In this document: positions 43,503 through 52,254 of the stretch, in pieces
Position numbering within the stretch: the first letter of the stretch is position 1
Layout: each line of letters opens with the position of its first letter
From: Hungatella sp.
GTDB taxonomy: Bacteria; Bacillota; Clostridia; Lachnospirales; Lachnospiraceae
NCBI GenBank assembly: GCA_022792815.1
Contig: JAAWBS010000070.1
Location: 1 to 56,336, forward strand
Direction: 5' to 3'
Length of the DNA stretch: 56,336 nt
The notes under the pieces: model-generated
What the model saw: only the letters and a program-made list of their open reading frames with translations
Database searches by the model: none
Told to the model about the DNA's origin: nothing
Translations under genes and position numbers: made by a program

Positions 43503-44744
43503 ATGGAATCATCAATCAAAGGCAATGTAATCGTGGGACAGTCCGGCGGCCCCACAGCAGTCATCAACTCCAGCCTTGCAGGCGTCTACAAGACGGCGAT
43601 CGACCGGGGAGCGAACAAGGTATATGGGATGCTTCACGGGGTTCAGGGACTCCTTGAGGAGCGGGTGGTGGATCTGTCCGACCACATTAAAAGCGATCTG
43701 GACATCGACCTGTTAAAGAGAACCCCCTCTTCCTTTTTGGGTTCCTGCCGCTACAAGCTGCCGGAGATCAAAGACGGGACGGAGCTGTATGACAAGATAT
43801 TCGGGATCTTAGAAAAGCTGGAGATCGAATACTTTTTCTACATCGGCGGCAATGACTCTATGGACACCATCAAAAAGCTTTCCGATTATGCCCTGTTAAA
43901 CGGCAGTCAGATCCGTTTCATGGGCGTGCCCAAGACCATTGACAATGACCTGGCAGTGACGGACCACACGCCGGGATTCGGAAGTGCCGCCAAGTACATC
44001 GCCTCCATCACAAAAGAGGTGATCCGCGACGGGCTGGTCTACGACCAGGAGCAGGTGACTCTGCTGGAGATCATGGGACGGAACGCGGGGTGGCTCACCG
44101 GAGCGGCGGCTCTGGCCACAGGCGAGGACTGCGAGGGGCCGGATATGCTGTTTCTGCCGGAGATCACCTTTGACGTGGATCATTTCATGAAGAAGGTCAC
44201 AGACCTTCAGAAGGTGAAAAAGTCTGTGGTGGTGGCCATCTCCGAGGGCGTCAAGGCAGCCGACGGCCGGTATGTCTGCGAGCTGACGGACAACATCGAC
44301 TATGTGGATGCCTTCGGCCACAAGCAGCTGACCGGGACTTCCCGGTATCTGGCAGGCAGGATCTCCAAGGAGATGGGCTGCAAGACCAGAGCCATCGAAT
44401 TCAACTCCCTCCAGAGATGCGCCTCCCACATCGTGGGCCGGGTGGACATCACCGAGGCCTTCCAGGTAGGCGGAGCGGCGGTGAAGGCGGCTTTTGAGGG
44501 CGAGACGGGGAAGATGATCATCTTGAAGAGGGTGTCCGACGATCCCTATCTGTGCGTGACCGACATCTACGACGTCCACAAGATCGCCAATGTGGAGAAG
44601 AAGGTTCCCAGAGAGTGGATCAACGAGGCCGGGGATTATGTGACTCAGGAGTTTATCAGCTATGTGAGACCGCTGATCCAGGCGGAGCTGACCCCCATGA
44701 TGGTAGACGGGCTGCCCAGGCATCTGAGGCTGGAGGATGCGTAG
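43503..44744 (+). CDS. Pyrophosphate-dependent 6-phosphofructokinase
   Basis: The 413-residue enzyme phosphorylates fructose 6-phosphate. The start of the active site VGQSGGPTAVINSSL and GGNDSMDT, with Asp where ATP-dependent enzymes have Gly, plus the lysine in PKTIDNDL, indicate pyrophosphate as phosphoryl donor, as in many anaerobic Firmicutes. MGRNAGWLTGA and the C-terminal PPi-PFK segment are present. ATG 43503 has GGAGGCGG upstream. It feeds glycolysis and precedes serine dehydratase. Confidence 0.93.
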   Translation: MESSIKGNVIVGQSGGPTAVINSSLAGVYKTAIDRGANKVYGMLHGVQGLLEERVVDLSDHIKSDLDIDLLKRTPSSFLGSCRYKLPEIKDGTELYDKIFGILEKLEIEYFFYIGGNDSMDTIKKLSDYALLNGSQIRFMGVPKTIDNDLAVTDHTPGFGSAAKYIASITKEVIRDGLVYDQEQVTLLEIMGRNAGWLTGAAALATGEDCEGPDMLFLPEITFDVDHFMKKVTDLQKVKKSVVVAISEGVKAADGRYVCELTDNIDYVDAFGHKQLTGTSRYLAGRISKEMGCKTRAIEFNSLQRCASHIVGRVDITEAFQVGGAAVKAAFEGETGKMIILKRVSDDPYLCVTDIYDVHKIANVEKKVPREWINEAGDYVTQEFISYVRPLIQAELTPMMVDGLPRHLRLEDA

Positions 44745-44798
44745 GGAGCGGGTGCTTTTGTCTGTTGTCTCATAAATGCCTGAAGCAGGAGGAAACCT

Positions 44799-45467
44799 AT
44801 GTCATTTATCAGCGTGTTTGATGTACTGGGCCCCAATATGATCGGGCCTTCCAGCTCCCACACAGCGGGAGCCTGTGCTATCGCCCTTCTGGCTCAGAAG
44901 ATGAAGAGCGGAATTCTAAAGGAAGTGGAATTTACCCTGTATGGGTCCTTTGCCAAGACCTATCACGGACACGGCACCGACCGGGCGCTTCTGGGGGGGA
45001 TCATGGGATTTGCCACAGATGATGTGCGGATTCGGGATTCCTTTGATATCGCGAGAGAGCGGGGCATCGCATACCGCTTTCTCTCCAACGAAACGGAGAC
45101 AGATGTTCACCCCAACACCGTGGATATCCGGATGGTCAATGAGAAAGGAACCCAAATGACCGTCCGAGGGGAATCTCTCGGCGGCGGGAAAGTGAGGATC
45201 GTGAGGATCAACCAGGTGCAGGTGGATTTTACCGGGGAATATAATGCGGTCATCATCATCCAGGAGGACCGGCCCGGCGTGGCGGCTCACATCACCAAGG
45301 CCTTGAGCGACCGGGGGGTCAACATCGCTTTCATGCGCCTGTTTCGGGAGTCCAAGGGAGAAAAGGCGTACACGATCGTGGAATCTGACGGCAGGCTTCC
45401 GGAGGATATCACCGGGAAGCTTCTGGAAAACCCCAACATACGGGAAGTGATGCTGGTACAGGCGTAG
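44799..45467 (+). CDS. sdaAB: L-serine dehydratase, beta subunit
   Basis: The 222-residue subunit has the SDH beta domain (SVFDVLGPNMIGPSSSHTAG, HGHGTDRALLGGIMGF) and a C-terminal ACT domain (about 145-220; NAVIIIQEDRPGVAAHITKA). With the alpha subunit it makes pyruvate and ammonia from serine using a 4Fe-4S cluster. ATG follows AGGAGG. The alpha gene starts 11 bases later. Confidence 0.95.
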   Translation: MSFISVFDVLGPNMIGPSSSHTAGACAIALLAQKMKSGILKEVEFTLYGSFAKTYHGHGTDRALLGGIMGFATDDVRIRDSFDIARERGIAYRFLSNETETDVHPNTVDIRMVNEKGTQMTVRGESLGGGKVRIVRINQVQVDFTGEYNAVIIIQEDRPGVAAHITKALSDRGVNIAFMRLFRESKGEKAYTIVESDGRLPEDITGKLLENPNIREVMLVQA

Positions 45468-45478
45468 GAGGAGAATCG

Positions 45479-46354
45479 ATGATGACTGATTTTAAAAATG
45501 CCGGAGAACTGCTGGAGCTCTGCGCCCGGAGAGGGCAGAGGATCTCGGATGTGATGAAGCAGCGGGAATGTGATCTTTCGGAGGTACCCATGGATCAGGT
45601 CTGTCAGCGGATGGGGAAGGTGCTGGAGGTCATGAGGCAGTCTGCCCTGATGCCTATGAAGGCTCCGGTAACGTCCATGGGCGGACTGATCGGCGGGGAG
45701 GCGAGGAAACTTAGGCTCTACCAGTCCGAGGGGAAAACCATCTGCGGGACCGTGGTGGGGCACGGCATCACCTATGCCATGGCAGTGCTGGAGGTAAATG
45801 CCTCCATGGGCGTGATCGTGGCGGCTCCCACAGCCGGCTCCGCGGGAGTCGTCCCGGGAGTCCTGCTGGCGCTGCAGGAGGAATATCACATCCCTGACCA
45901 GCAGATCGTGGATGCCCTGTTTCATGCCGGAGCCGTCGGCTATCTGGCCATGCGCAACGCGACCGTGGCAGGTGCGGTAGGCGGCTGTCAGGCAGAGGTT
46001 GGGGTTGCGGCGGCCATGGCCGCCGCAGCCGCGGTGGAGCTTATGGGGGGAGAGCCGGCTCAGAGTCTGGATGCCGCCTCCACGGTGCTGATGAATATGC
46101 TGGGCCTGGTGTGTGATCCCGTGGGAGGGCTGGTGGAGTACCCGTGCCAGAACCGAAACGCGGCAGGGGTGGCCAATGCGCTGATCGCCGCCGAGATGGC
46201 TCTCTCCGGGATCCGTCAGTTGATTCCCTTTGACGAGATGCTTGATATCATGTATCAGGTGGGCAAGAGGATCCCCTATGAACTGCGGGAGACCGCCCTG
46301 GGCGGATGTGCCACCTCGCCCTCAGGCTGTCAAAGCTGCCGGTTCGGAAAGTGA
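45479..46354 (+). CDS. sdaAA: L-serine dehydratase, alpha subunit
   Basis: The 291-residue catalytic subunit of iron-sulfur serine dehydratase shows GGLIGGEARKLRLYQ, VAAPTAGSAGVVPGVLLAL, CQAEVGVAAAMAAAA, VCDPVGGLVEYPCQNRNA and a cysteine-rich end CATSPSGCQSCRFGK that binds the 4Fe-4S cluster with the internal cysteines. The reading frame ends 25 bases inside the convergent HD-Pnk gene. Second ATG at 45482 is an equal start. Confidence 0.95.
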   Translation: MMTDFKNAGELLELCARRGQRISDVMKQRECDLSEVPMDQVCQRMGKVLEVMRQSALMPMKAPVTSMGGLIGGEARKLRLYQSEGKTICGTVVGHGITYAMAVLEVNASMGVIVAAPTAGSAGVVPGVLLALQEEYHIPDQQIVDALFHAGAVGYLAMRNATVAGAVGGCQAEVGVAAAMAAAAAVELMGGEPAQSLDAASTVLMNMLGLVCDPVGGLVEYPCQNRNAAGVANALIAAEMALSGIRQLIPFDEMLDIMYQVGKRIPYELRETALGGCATSPSGCQSCRFGK

Positions 46355-47484
46355 TATTGAAAATGAGTCTCCCACGGCTCCGGCATTTCCATATGGTCTA
46401 TCATGCGTTCCAGAACAGGGAGGGGCAGGCTGCGCTGCCTCTTCCTGTTTCTGATAAGGATTTCCTCATAAGGCGCTTCCAGATAGACAAGGTGGATTCT
46501 GGCGTGATAGGCCCTAAAGAGGCTGCACAGCTGTTCCCTGTTTTTAAAGATCAGATTGGTGGCGTTCCAGATAAAGGGCTCCTGTCTTCTCAAGTGCTCT
46601 CTGGCCCGTTTTGTGGCGATCTGGACGACCTTTAAGGACCCCTTTTGCGGCGAGATGCCGTATTCCTCCCGGATCTGATCCAGGGAAATCACAGGAAGCC
46701 CTTTTTTGTGGCCTTCGATCCAGGTGTCTTTTCCGGCCAGGGGGAGACCGGCCATGAGACAGACGTCAAATGTGGTTTCATCGTACAGCCGGCTTCCCTC
46801 CCACAGATCGTCCCTGTGAAAATACTCATATCGGGTATAGGGATCGGCAAAGGGATAGGGCTGTTCCCAGATGCCAAGCTCCCTTCCGTATTCTCCGAAC
46901 AGCTCCACAGAGCTTTCCAGATCCTCCGAGGCCTGATTATACCTTCCGGCCACATCTGCTTTGGAGAGAAGGTACAGCAGCTTCAGAGGGACGCATTCGG
47001 CCGTCTTGATCAGCTCTGCCTCCGGCTTTTGCTTCTTTAAAAACCATACGGGGAGGCCGTGACGGCGGATCAGCTTTGTCGTAAGCTCCCGCTCCTCCCG
47101 GGTCAGGCCGAAGCGGGCCTGCTGTCGGTATGCCATGGCCCAAAAGACCCTCTCCCCGACGATGGTGTGTCTGGGGGAGGTCCAATTGCCGTCTTCCAGT
47201 CTGGTGCAGGCCGTCTTTCCGATATCGTGGAAGGCAGCGGCCAGGAACAAAAGCTCCTGTTCCCGGTCTGTCAGGCTCTGCCATTGATCCAGTTCAGTCA
47301 CCTTTCTGCACACGAGCTGCGTGTGCTGCCAGACATCGCCTTCCCCGTGATAGAGAGGGTTCTGGGGTACTCCTTTTAACCGGTCCAGTTCCGGAAAGGC
47401 GGCTGCGATACGATCCAGAGAAAAATCCGTCCGGCGGATCAGGCTCAGGATTCCCTCTTCTTTTTTTGGGCTTTTTTGATTCAT
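46330..47484 (-). CDS. HD-Pnk: HD phosphohydrolase fused to polynucleotide 5' kinase
   Basis: The 384-residue protein has an N-terminal HD domain (His54 in DVWQHTQLV, His-Asp 86-87 in AAFHDIGKTA, Asp177 in SKADVAGR) and a C-terminal P-loop kinase (GLPLAGKDT, 246-254). This order matches the HD-Pnk described from Runella, in which the HD domain heals 2',3'-cyclic phosphate ends and the kinase phosphorylates 5'-OH ends. The start ATG 47484 has AAGGAGGAGCGG upstream and follows the ligase stop by one base; the frame opens earlier at 47526 but inside the ligase gene. It overlaps sdaAA by 25 bases at the 3' end. Confidence 0.88.
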   Translation of the reverse strand: MNQKSPKKEEGILSLIRRTDFSLDRIAAAFPELDRLKGVPQNPLYHGEGDVWQHTQLVCRKVTELDQWQSLTDREQELLFLAAAFHDIGKTACTRLEDGNWTSPRHTIVGERVFWAMAYRQQARFGLTREERELTTKLIRRHGLPVWFLKKQKPEAELIKTAECVPLKLLYLLSKADVAGRYNQASEDLESSVELFGEYGRELGIWEQPYPFADPYTRYEYFHRDDLWEGSRLYDETTFDVCLMAGLPLAGKDTWIEGHKKGLPVISLDQIREEYGISPQKGSLKVVQIATKRAREHLRRQEPFIWNATNLIFKNREQLCSLFRAYHARIHLVYLEAPYEEILIRNRKRQRSLPLPVLERMIDHMEMPEPWETHFQYHFPNRQL

Positions 47485-47485
47485 T

Positions 47486-48295
47486 CTACCGCTCCTCCTT
47501 CTGCCAGGCTCCAAAGAGATCCACATGGGCGGCCAATCTGTTTGGTATCAGGGGCCGGTTCATCCAGTGGCTCTCCGAATCCAGAATGGTATTTAAAAAG
47601 GTAGTCCTCACATATTTCAGGCGGTCCGTCACATAGTCACCCTCCTCCACCTTGATGTAGATTCCCTCCATGATTCCGGACAAGTCTGTCTGGGACAGAG
47701 CCAGATCCGGCCGCACTCCGGCTTTTTTACACTGGTCTTCCAGACAATGTCTCTGATGTTCCGATATAAAATGGCTGGGGCCGATCCACCGGGTGATCTC
47801 CTCCGGGCTCTGATACTGTCCCTGATCCAGTACCAGGACAGAACAGATAAAAGGCGCTCCAGCCAGAAGCTCTCTCCTCTTTTCGGTGGAGAAAAATCGG
47901 CCCGTTTCCTTGTCAAAGATGTCAAATTCCATAAAATAGTGGGGAAGACGGTCGTAAAAGACCGTGTGCTTGGCGTACATCCATTCCCCGTACATCACAT
48001 AGCGGCTTCCCAGGATCTCCCAGAGGGGTCCCTGGTACATTCCGGCCCAGCGTTTGAAAAGGTCAAACTGCCTCTCGCCATAGCCCCCGTTTAGAAAATG
48101 GCCTCTGCTCTGGAGATACATGGTTTTATCTCGGCCAAAGCTGATCCCGCAGTTGGCTCCGTCGATTTTCTCCTCCAGCACCAGATATCGCCCGGCGATT
48201 TCCCGGAAGGGCACGGACTTTAGGTCCTTGTCCCCCTGCTGTTTTCTGGACCCCTCCATATGGCGGGTCCGGGGATATTTGAAGATTGTTTCCAT
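47486..48295 (-). CDS. RNA ligase (covalent nucleotidyltransferase family)
   Basis: The 269-residue ligase shows motif I KIDGANCG with the lysine nucleophile at 43, motif IIIa-like GEWMYAKHTVFYD, motif IV EGIYIKVEEG and motif V DRLKYVR. An N terminus beginning METIFKYPRTRHMEGS is typical of a group of bacterial and phage Rnl2-like RNA ligases. The open frame reaches back to 48433, but that extension is poor sequence, and METIFKYPRT is the conserved beginning, so ATG 48295 is chosen. It is cotranscribed with HD-Pnk: together they heal and seal broken RNA, probably tRNA. Confidence 0.88.
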   Translation of the reverse strand: METIFKYPRTRHMEGSRKQQGDKDLKSVPFREIAGRYLVLEEKIDGANCGISFGRDKTMYLQSRGHFLNGGYGERQFDLFKRWAGMYQGPLWEILGSRYVMYGEWMYAKHTVFYDRLPHYFMEFDIFDKETGRFFSTEKRRELLAGAPFICSVLVLDQGQYQSPEEITRWIGPSHFISEHQRHCLEDQCKKAGVRPDLALSQTDLSGIMEGIYIKVEEGDYVTDRLKYVRTTFLNTILDSESHWMNRPLIPNRLAAHVDLFGAWQKEER

Positions 48296-48846
48296 AAAAG
48301 ATTCACACTCCCATCTCTCGCTGTTTCGTGATCGGCGTATGCTGTGAAGAGGGGCTTTTCGGAGTGATTTTTCCATACAAAAAACAGACTCTCTCGAAGC
48401 CGCATTCCTATCTGATTGACTCTTTCGCACCAAAACAAAAGGATATTCTCATCAGAATCCCTTCTTCTCCCATCCGCCGACGGTTCGACTGGTCACATTT
48501 GGTTTTAAATTACGGTCAAATGATAGAAATTACTTGGCGTCCTCCTGTCCGAAAGATATCTGTTTTCTCTCTGTCAGTGAAGGCGGCAGGCTGAAGGGCC
48601 AGTGTGGCCTGAGTCTGCTGCCCGACGAATTCAGTTCCATGGCCACAGGGCAAAATACTGCGTTCTCTCCCATGGCCTGAGATGATTATAGATCACAAGG
48701 CTGAAAAATGCAATGGAAAATATGAAAGAACATGTGGCTGGACCGGGATCTTGTCAAGGTTCCTTTACAGAACAGGGGAGTGAGCATTGCAATCAGAAGG
48801 GTTTGGTGATATCATATCTATATCAAGTACAAAGGAGGGGGAGGTT
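48296..48846. other. 551-base intergenic region, no gene seen
   Basis: Two promoters must lie here, one per divergent transcript, but no good -35/-10 pair stands out. Small frames at 48328 and 48713 lack ribosome binding sites and family features. The RNA ligase frame is open upstream to 48433 with no recognisable domain. A GATAT...ATATC dyad lies near 48807 before the alpha/beta hydrolase. Confidence 0.4.
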
Positions 48847-49662
48847 ATGGCAACGTTCAGAACCAACGACAATGTGGAGATTTACTATGAAGTGCTGGGA
48901 CAGGGATCGCCTCTGTTCATGCTTCCGGGCTGGACCTGTACCACGAAATTCTGGAAGCACAATGTGGAGGAACTGTCCAGGCATTTTCAGGTGATCTGCA
49001 TGGATATGAGGGGGCATGGGGAGTCGGAGAAGGTTCTTCACAGCCACCGGATCTCCCGGTATGCCATGGATGTGAAGAATCTGCTGGATCATCTCGATGT
49101 GAAGGATGTGACTGTGCTGGGGTGGTCCATGGGAGCGTCCGTTCTGTGGAGCTACATCGAGCTGTTCGGCAATCACAGACTGGCCGGACTTATCTGTGTG
49201 GATCAGTCGCCGGCACAGTACACGGGGCCGGACTGGGTGTGGGGGCAGAAGGGCTGTTATGACGTGGAGATGTTTATCCGCACCTGCTGTGACATCAGGT
49301 ATGATCCAAAGGGAGCGGCAGCCGGGCTGGTGGGAGCCTGTCTGTACCACAAGCCAACCAAAGAGGACGCGGATTTTATCGTGGAGGAGATCTGTAAATG
49401 TCCGCCTTATGTGAGGATCGAGATCATGCGGGACCACACCAACTTAGACTGGCGGGATTTTATTCCTCATATTAATCTTCCCACGCTGGTGTGTGTGGCC
49501 AGGAACAGCAGTGTGTTCGACTGGCAGGGCAGTGCCTGGTTGGGGGACAATATTCCGGGAGCCAAAACCGTGTTCTTCGAGGATTCCGGCCACATGCTGT
49601 TCTGGGAGGAGCCGAAGAAATTTAACCGGACAGTGACGGATTTTATCAACCAGAAGGGATGA
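48847..49662 (+). CDS. Alpha/beta hydrolase
   Basis: The 271-residue protein has the alpha/beta hydrolase pattern: oxyanion-side PLFMLPGWTCTT, DMRGHGESE, nucleophile serine in VLGWSMGAS, and His in EDSGHMLFWE near the end. Its closest feel is non-heme peroxidase/esterase-type hydrolases. ATG 48847 has AAAGGAGGGGGAGG before it; the frame extends to 48787 but without support. It is followed after 43 bases by an AraC/GyrI regulator. Substrate unknown. Confidence 0.9.
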   Translation: MATFRTNDNVEIYYEVLGQGSPLFMLPGWTCTTKFWKHNVEELSRHFQVICMDMRGHGESEKVLHSHRISRYAMDVKNLLDHLDVKDVTVLGWSMGASVLWSYIELFGNHRLAGLICVDQSPAQYTGPDWVWGQKGCYDVEMFIRTCCDIRYDPKGAAAGLVGACLYHKPTKEDADFIVEEICKCPPYVRIEIMRDHTNLDWRDFIPHINLPTLVCVARNSSVFDWQGSAWLGDNIPGAKTVFFEDSGHMLFWEEPKKFNRTVTDFINQKG

Positions 49663-49705
49663 GAACAGGCTGCAGAGAGAATATGAGGAGAGGAACCAAA
49701 AAACT

Positions 49706-50542
49706 ATGATCACCAGCGAGGCCGTCAACCGGGCGATCGACTATATCCTGGAACATATCGAGGAGGATCTGAGTCTGGAAAGGGTGGCGGCCTGCTGCCA
49801 TTTTTCCAAGTACTATTTCTCCAGACTGTTTAAGGCCCAGACAGGGGAGAGTGTCCACGGGTTTATCAGGAGAGTCCGGCTGGAGCAGAGCGCCTTCCGA
49901 CTAAAGACGGAGAGAGACCGTCCCATCACAGACATCGGGGCGGATTACGGGTACAGCTCTTCCAACTACAGCACGGCTTTCCGCCTGCACTACAACATGA
50001 CTCCGGTAAGTTTTCGCAAGAGAAGCTGCGGCAGGTCCATGGAACACCCGTTTTTTCATCATGAGAACTGGCGGATGGAGAGTTTTGAGGAGTGCAGGAG
50101 GAAGATTGAGGTCAGAAATGTGCCGGATTTCCGCGTGATCTATGAGCGGCGGTTCGGCAGCTACGAGGGGCTTTCCGGGCAGTGGAAACGGTTTACCCAG
50201 AAGTATGGGGATTATCTCACGGAGAAGACCGTGTTTCTGGAGAGAACATACGATGATCCGGCAGTGACGGAGGCAGGGAACTGCCTCTATGATCTGTGCA
50301 TGAGTGTGGGGGAGGACTGTCTTCTGGAAAACACCACACGCATACAGGGGGGGAAGTGTGTCGTCTACCGGTTTAGAGGCCATGCCAAACACATCTACGC
50401 GGCCTACCAGACCATCTTTCTGGTGTATTTTCCCAGGACTTCCTATGAGCTGGATACGGGTAGAAGCATCTTTGATCTTTACCACAGGGCGGACGGGGAG
50501 TCCATGTTCATGGAGTTGGACATCTGCCTGCCGGTCAGGTGA
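49706..50542 (+). CDS. AraC-family regulator with GyrI-like binding domain
   Basis: The 278-residue protein starts with the double helix-turn-helix of AraC proteins (about 8-105; LSLERVAACCHFSKYYFSRL, ITDIGADYGYSSSNYSTAF, FRLHYNMTPVSFRKR) and ends with a GyrI-like small-molecule domain (about 120-278; VRNVPDFRVIYERRFGSY). Such regulators sense drug-like compounds and activate efflux. The MATE exporter 100 bases downstream is the obvious target; direct evidence is lacking. Confidence 0.93.
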   Translation: MITSEAVNRAIDYILEHIEEDLSLERVAACCHFSKYYFSRLFKAQTGESVHGFIRRVRLEQSAFRLKTERDRPITDIGADYGYSSSNYSTAFRLHYNMTPVSFRKRSCGRSMEHPFFHHENWRMESFEECRRKIEVRNVPDFRVIYERRFGSYEGLSGQWKRFTQKYGDYLTEKTVFLERTYDDPAVTEAGNCLYDLCMSVGEDCLLENTTRIQGGKCVVYRFRGHAKHIYAAYQTIFLVYFPRTSYELDTGRSIFDLYHRADGESMFMELDICLPVR

Positions 50543-50644
50543 GTGTCAGAGGGCAAGATTTCAGAAGTTAATATTTGAATCCTTCTTTATAATGGGGTGG
50601 ACGTCGGACCCGGGTCCGGGAGTACAGATAAGGAGGGATTTTTT

Positions 50645-51994
50645 ATGAATGCAGAGGAGATCAGAAAGAACACAGGAGGGAAGATTCTGGAGTTTTCCGT
50701 CCCCGCCATCATCTCCATGGTGCTGACGGCTTTTATCACGGTGGCAGACGGCTTTTTCATGGGAAATTATGTGGGGAAGGAGGGGATCGCGGCGGTGAAT
50801 CTGGGGCTGCCGGTGATCTATCTGTACCTGGGAGTGGGGCTGATGGTGTCAATCGGAGGGGCATCTATGGCGGGAATGGCCCTGGGTTTGGGAGACCGCC
50901 ACGGCTGTAATCAGGTGTTTCGCCAGACCGTCGCCGTCACAGCGGTTTTGTCTGCAGTGATCAGCTTTTGTTTCTTCTTGTGTTTTGGACCTATGTTGAC
51001 TTTTTTGGGGGCAGAGGGCCGGGTGGCAGAGCATTTTCGAGAGTATTATCGGGTCATGCTGCTGGAGCTTCCGGTGATGGTGGTGAATTCTGCCTTGGGA
51101 ATGTTCATCAGAGGGGAGGGAAATCCGACTTTCTATATGAAGGTGACGGCGGTGAACGCGGCGATGAACGTGGTTCTGGACTACGGGTTTGCAGGGCTGC
51201 TGTCTTTGGGGGCGGCGGGAATCGCTCTGGCCTCCCTGATGTCGGCTCTGGTATCCATGGGGTGGATTCTGTACTATTTTGGGAGAAAAGCCAGAGTCTA
51301 CCGGTTGGGACGGTTCGTGTTTGACCGTCGGGCCTGTGTCAGGGGGATGTTGAACGGAAGCTCGGAGCTGATCGGGGAGATGTCCACAGGGATCGCCATG
51401 TTCGCCTACAACCTGGTGATCATGAGGCGATTCGGAGCCGACGGAGTGACCGCCTTTACCATCGTGGGGTATGTGTCCTACCTGTTTTCCATGGTCGTGG
51501 TGGGGTTCGGCCAGGGGGCCAGTCCTCTGATCAGCTTCTGCTGGGGGGCGGATGAGAGGCGGCTGGCAGCGGAGATCAGGAGGAGGGCCAACGGGTATGT
51601 GCTGGGGGCGGGAGCAGCGGTGTTTTTGGTCATGGCGGGGCTGCGTGACTGGTACGGCGGACTGTTTGTGCCCAATGAAAATGTCAGGGCTATGGCGGCA
51701 GGAGGAATGGTGATCTTTATGGCGTCTTTCTTCTTTTCCGGAATTAATTCCATCACGTCCTTCTACTTTACGGCTACGGGAAGAGCCTTTGAGTCGGCGG
51801 TGATCTCTTTTTCCCGGGGGCTGGTGATTCTTCTGGCTTGTATTTTCCTGCTTCCGCCTCTGTTTGGGATGACAGGGGTGTGGCTGGCGGCGCCGGTGAC
51901 GGAGGTCGTGACCCTGGGGATCACCGGAGGATTTCTTCGGAGGGAAACTTTAAGCGTTGGATTGTCTCGCGGGGTGAGTACTCGTAGAGATTGA
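50645..51994 (+). CDS. MATE-family multidrug efflux transporter
   Basis: A 449-residue integral membrane protein with about 12 hydrophobic segments and the MATE pattern: KILEFSVPAIISMVLTAFIT, VNLGLPVIYLYLGVGLMVSI, and a second half starting at MLNGSSELIGEMSTGIAMF with FGQGASPLISFCWG. These proteins export cationic drugs by sodium or proton exchange. ATG 50645 follows AAGGAGGGATTTTTT; the longer frame to 50597 lacks a site. It stands next to the AraC/GyrI regulator that probably controls it. Confidence 0.93.
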   Translation: MNAEEIRKNTGGKILEFSVPAIISMVLTAFITVADGFFMGNYVGKEGIAAVNLGLPVIYLYLGVGLMVSIGGASMAGMALGLGDRHGCNQVFRQTVAVTAVLSAVISFCFFLCFGPMLTFLGAEGRVAEHFREYYRVMLLELPVMVVNSALGMFIRGEGNPTFYMKVTAVNAAMNVVLDYGFAGLLSLGAAGIALASLMSALVSMGWILYYFGRKARVYRLGRFVFDRRACVRGMLNGSSELIGEMSTGIAMFAYNLVIMRRFGADGVTAFTIVGYVSYLFSMVVVGFGQGASPLISFCWGADERRLAAEIRRRANGYVLGAGAAVFLVMAGLRDWYGGLFVPNENVRAMAAGGMVIFMASFFFSGINSITSFYFTATGRAFESAVISFSRGLVILLACIFLLPPLFGMTGVWLAAPVTEVVTLGITGGFLRRETLSVGLSRGVSTRRD

Positions 51995-52027
51995 CTCAGA
52001 CGTTTTTTCGGCGGTTTAGAAAGGGGA

Positions 52028-52056
52028 TTGTCAACCTTTGAAGCTTATGATAAAAT
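52028..52056 (+). promoter_or_regulatory. Promoter upstream of the Rpn-like gene
   Basis: TTGTCA (52028-52033) and TAAAAT (52051-52056) are 17 bases apart. The resulting leader of about 190 bases contains inverted repeats (GGCAGGA at 52193 with TCCTGCC at 52235; CAGGA/TCCTG near 52155) but no recognised riboswitch. Confidence 0.6.
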
Positions 52057-52254
52057 GTCTGTAAAGCAAATGATTTCTAGTGCCGAGCCCCTAGGGGGCT
52101 GCAGGCAGTTTGGCGCCGAGAGGCCGCGTCTTACGAAAGTTCTTATCTTTCTGTCAGGAAATCCTGCTTTACCATTCATAACACAACAAAAGGGCAGGAT
52201 CAGACAGGCTGTCAGGGGACGGAACTGACGGTTTTCCTGCCGGAGGGAGGAGAT

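Noticed and set aside
48328..48594. 88-codon plus-strand frame before the alpha/beta hydrolase
   Set aside because: No ribosome binding site, no motif, and low-complexity composition; it is divergent from and adjoining the ligase start.
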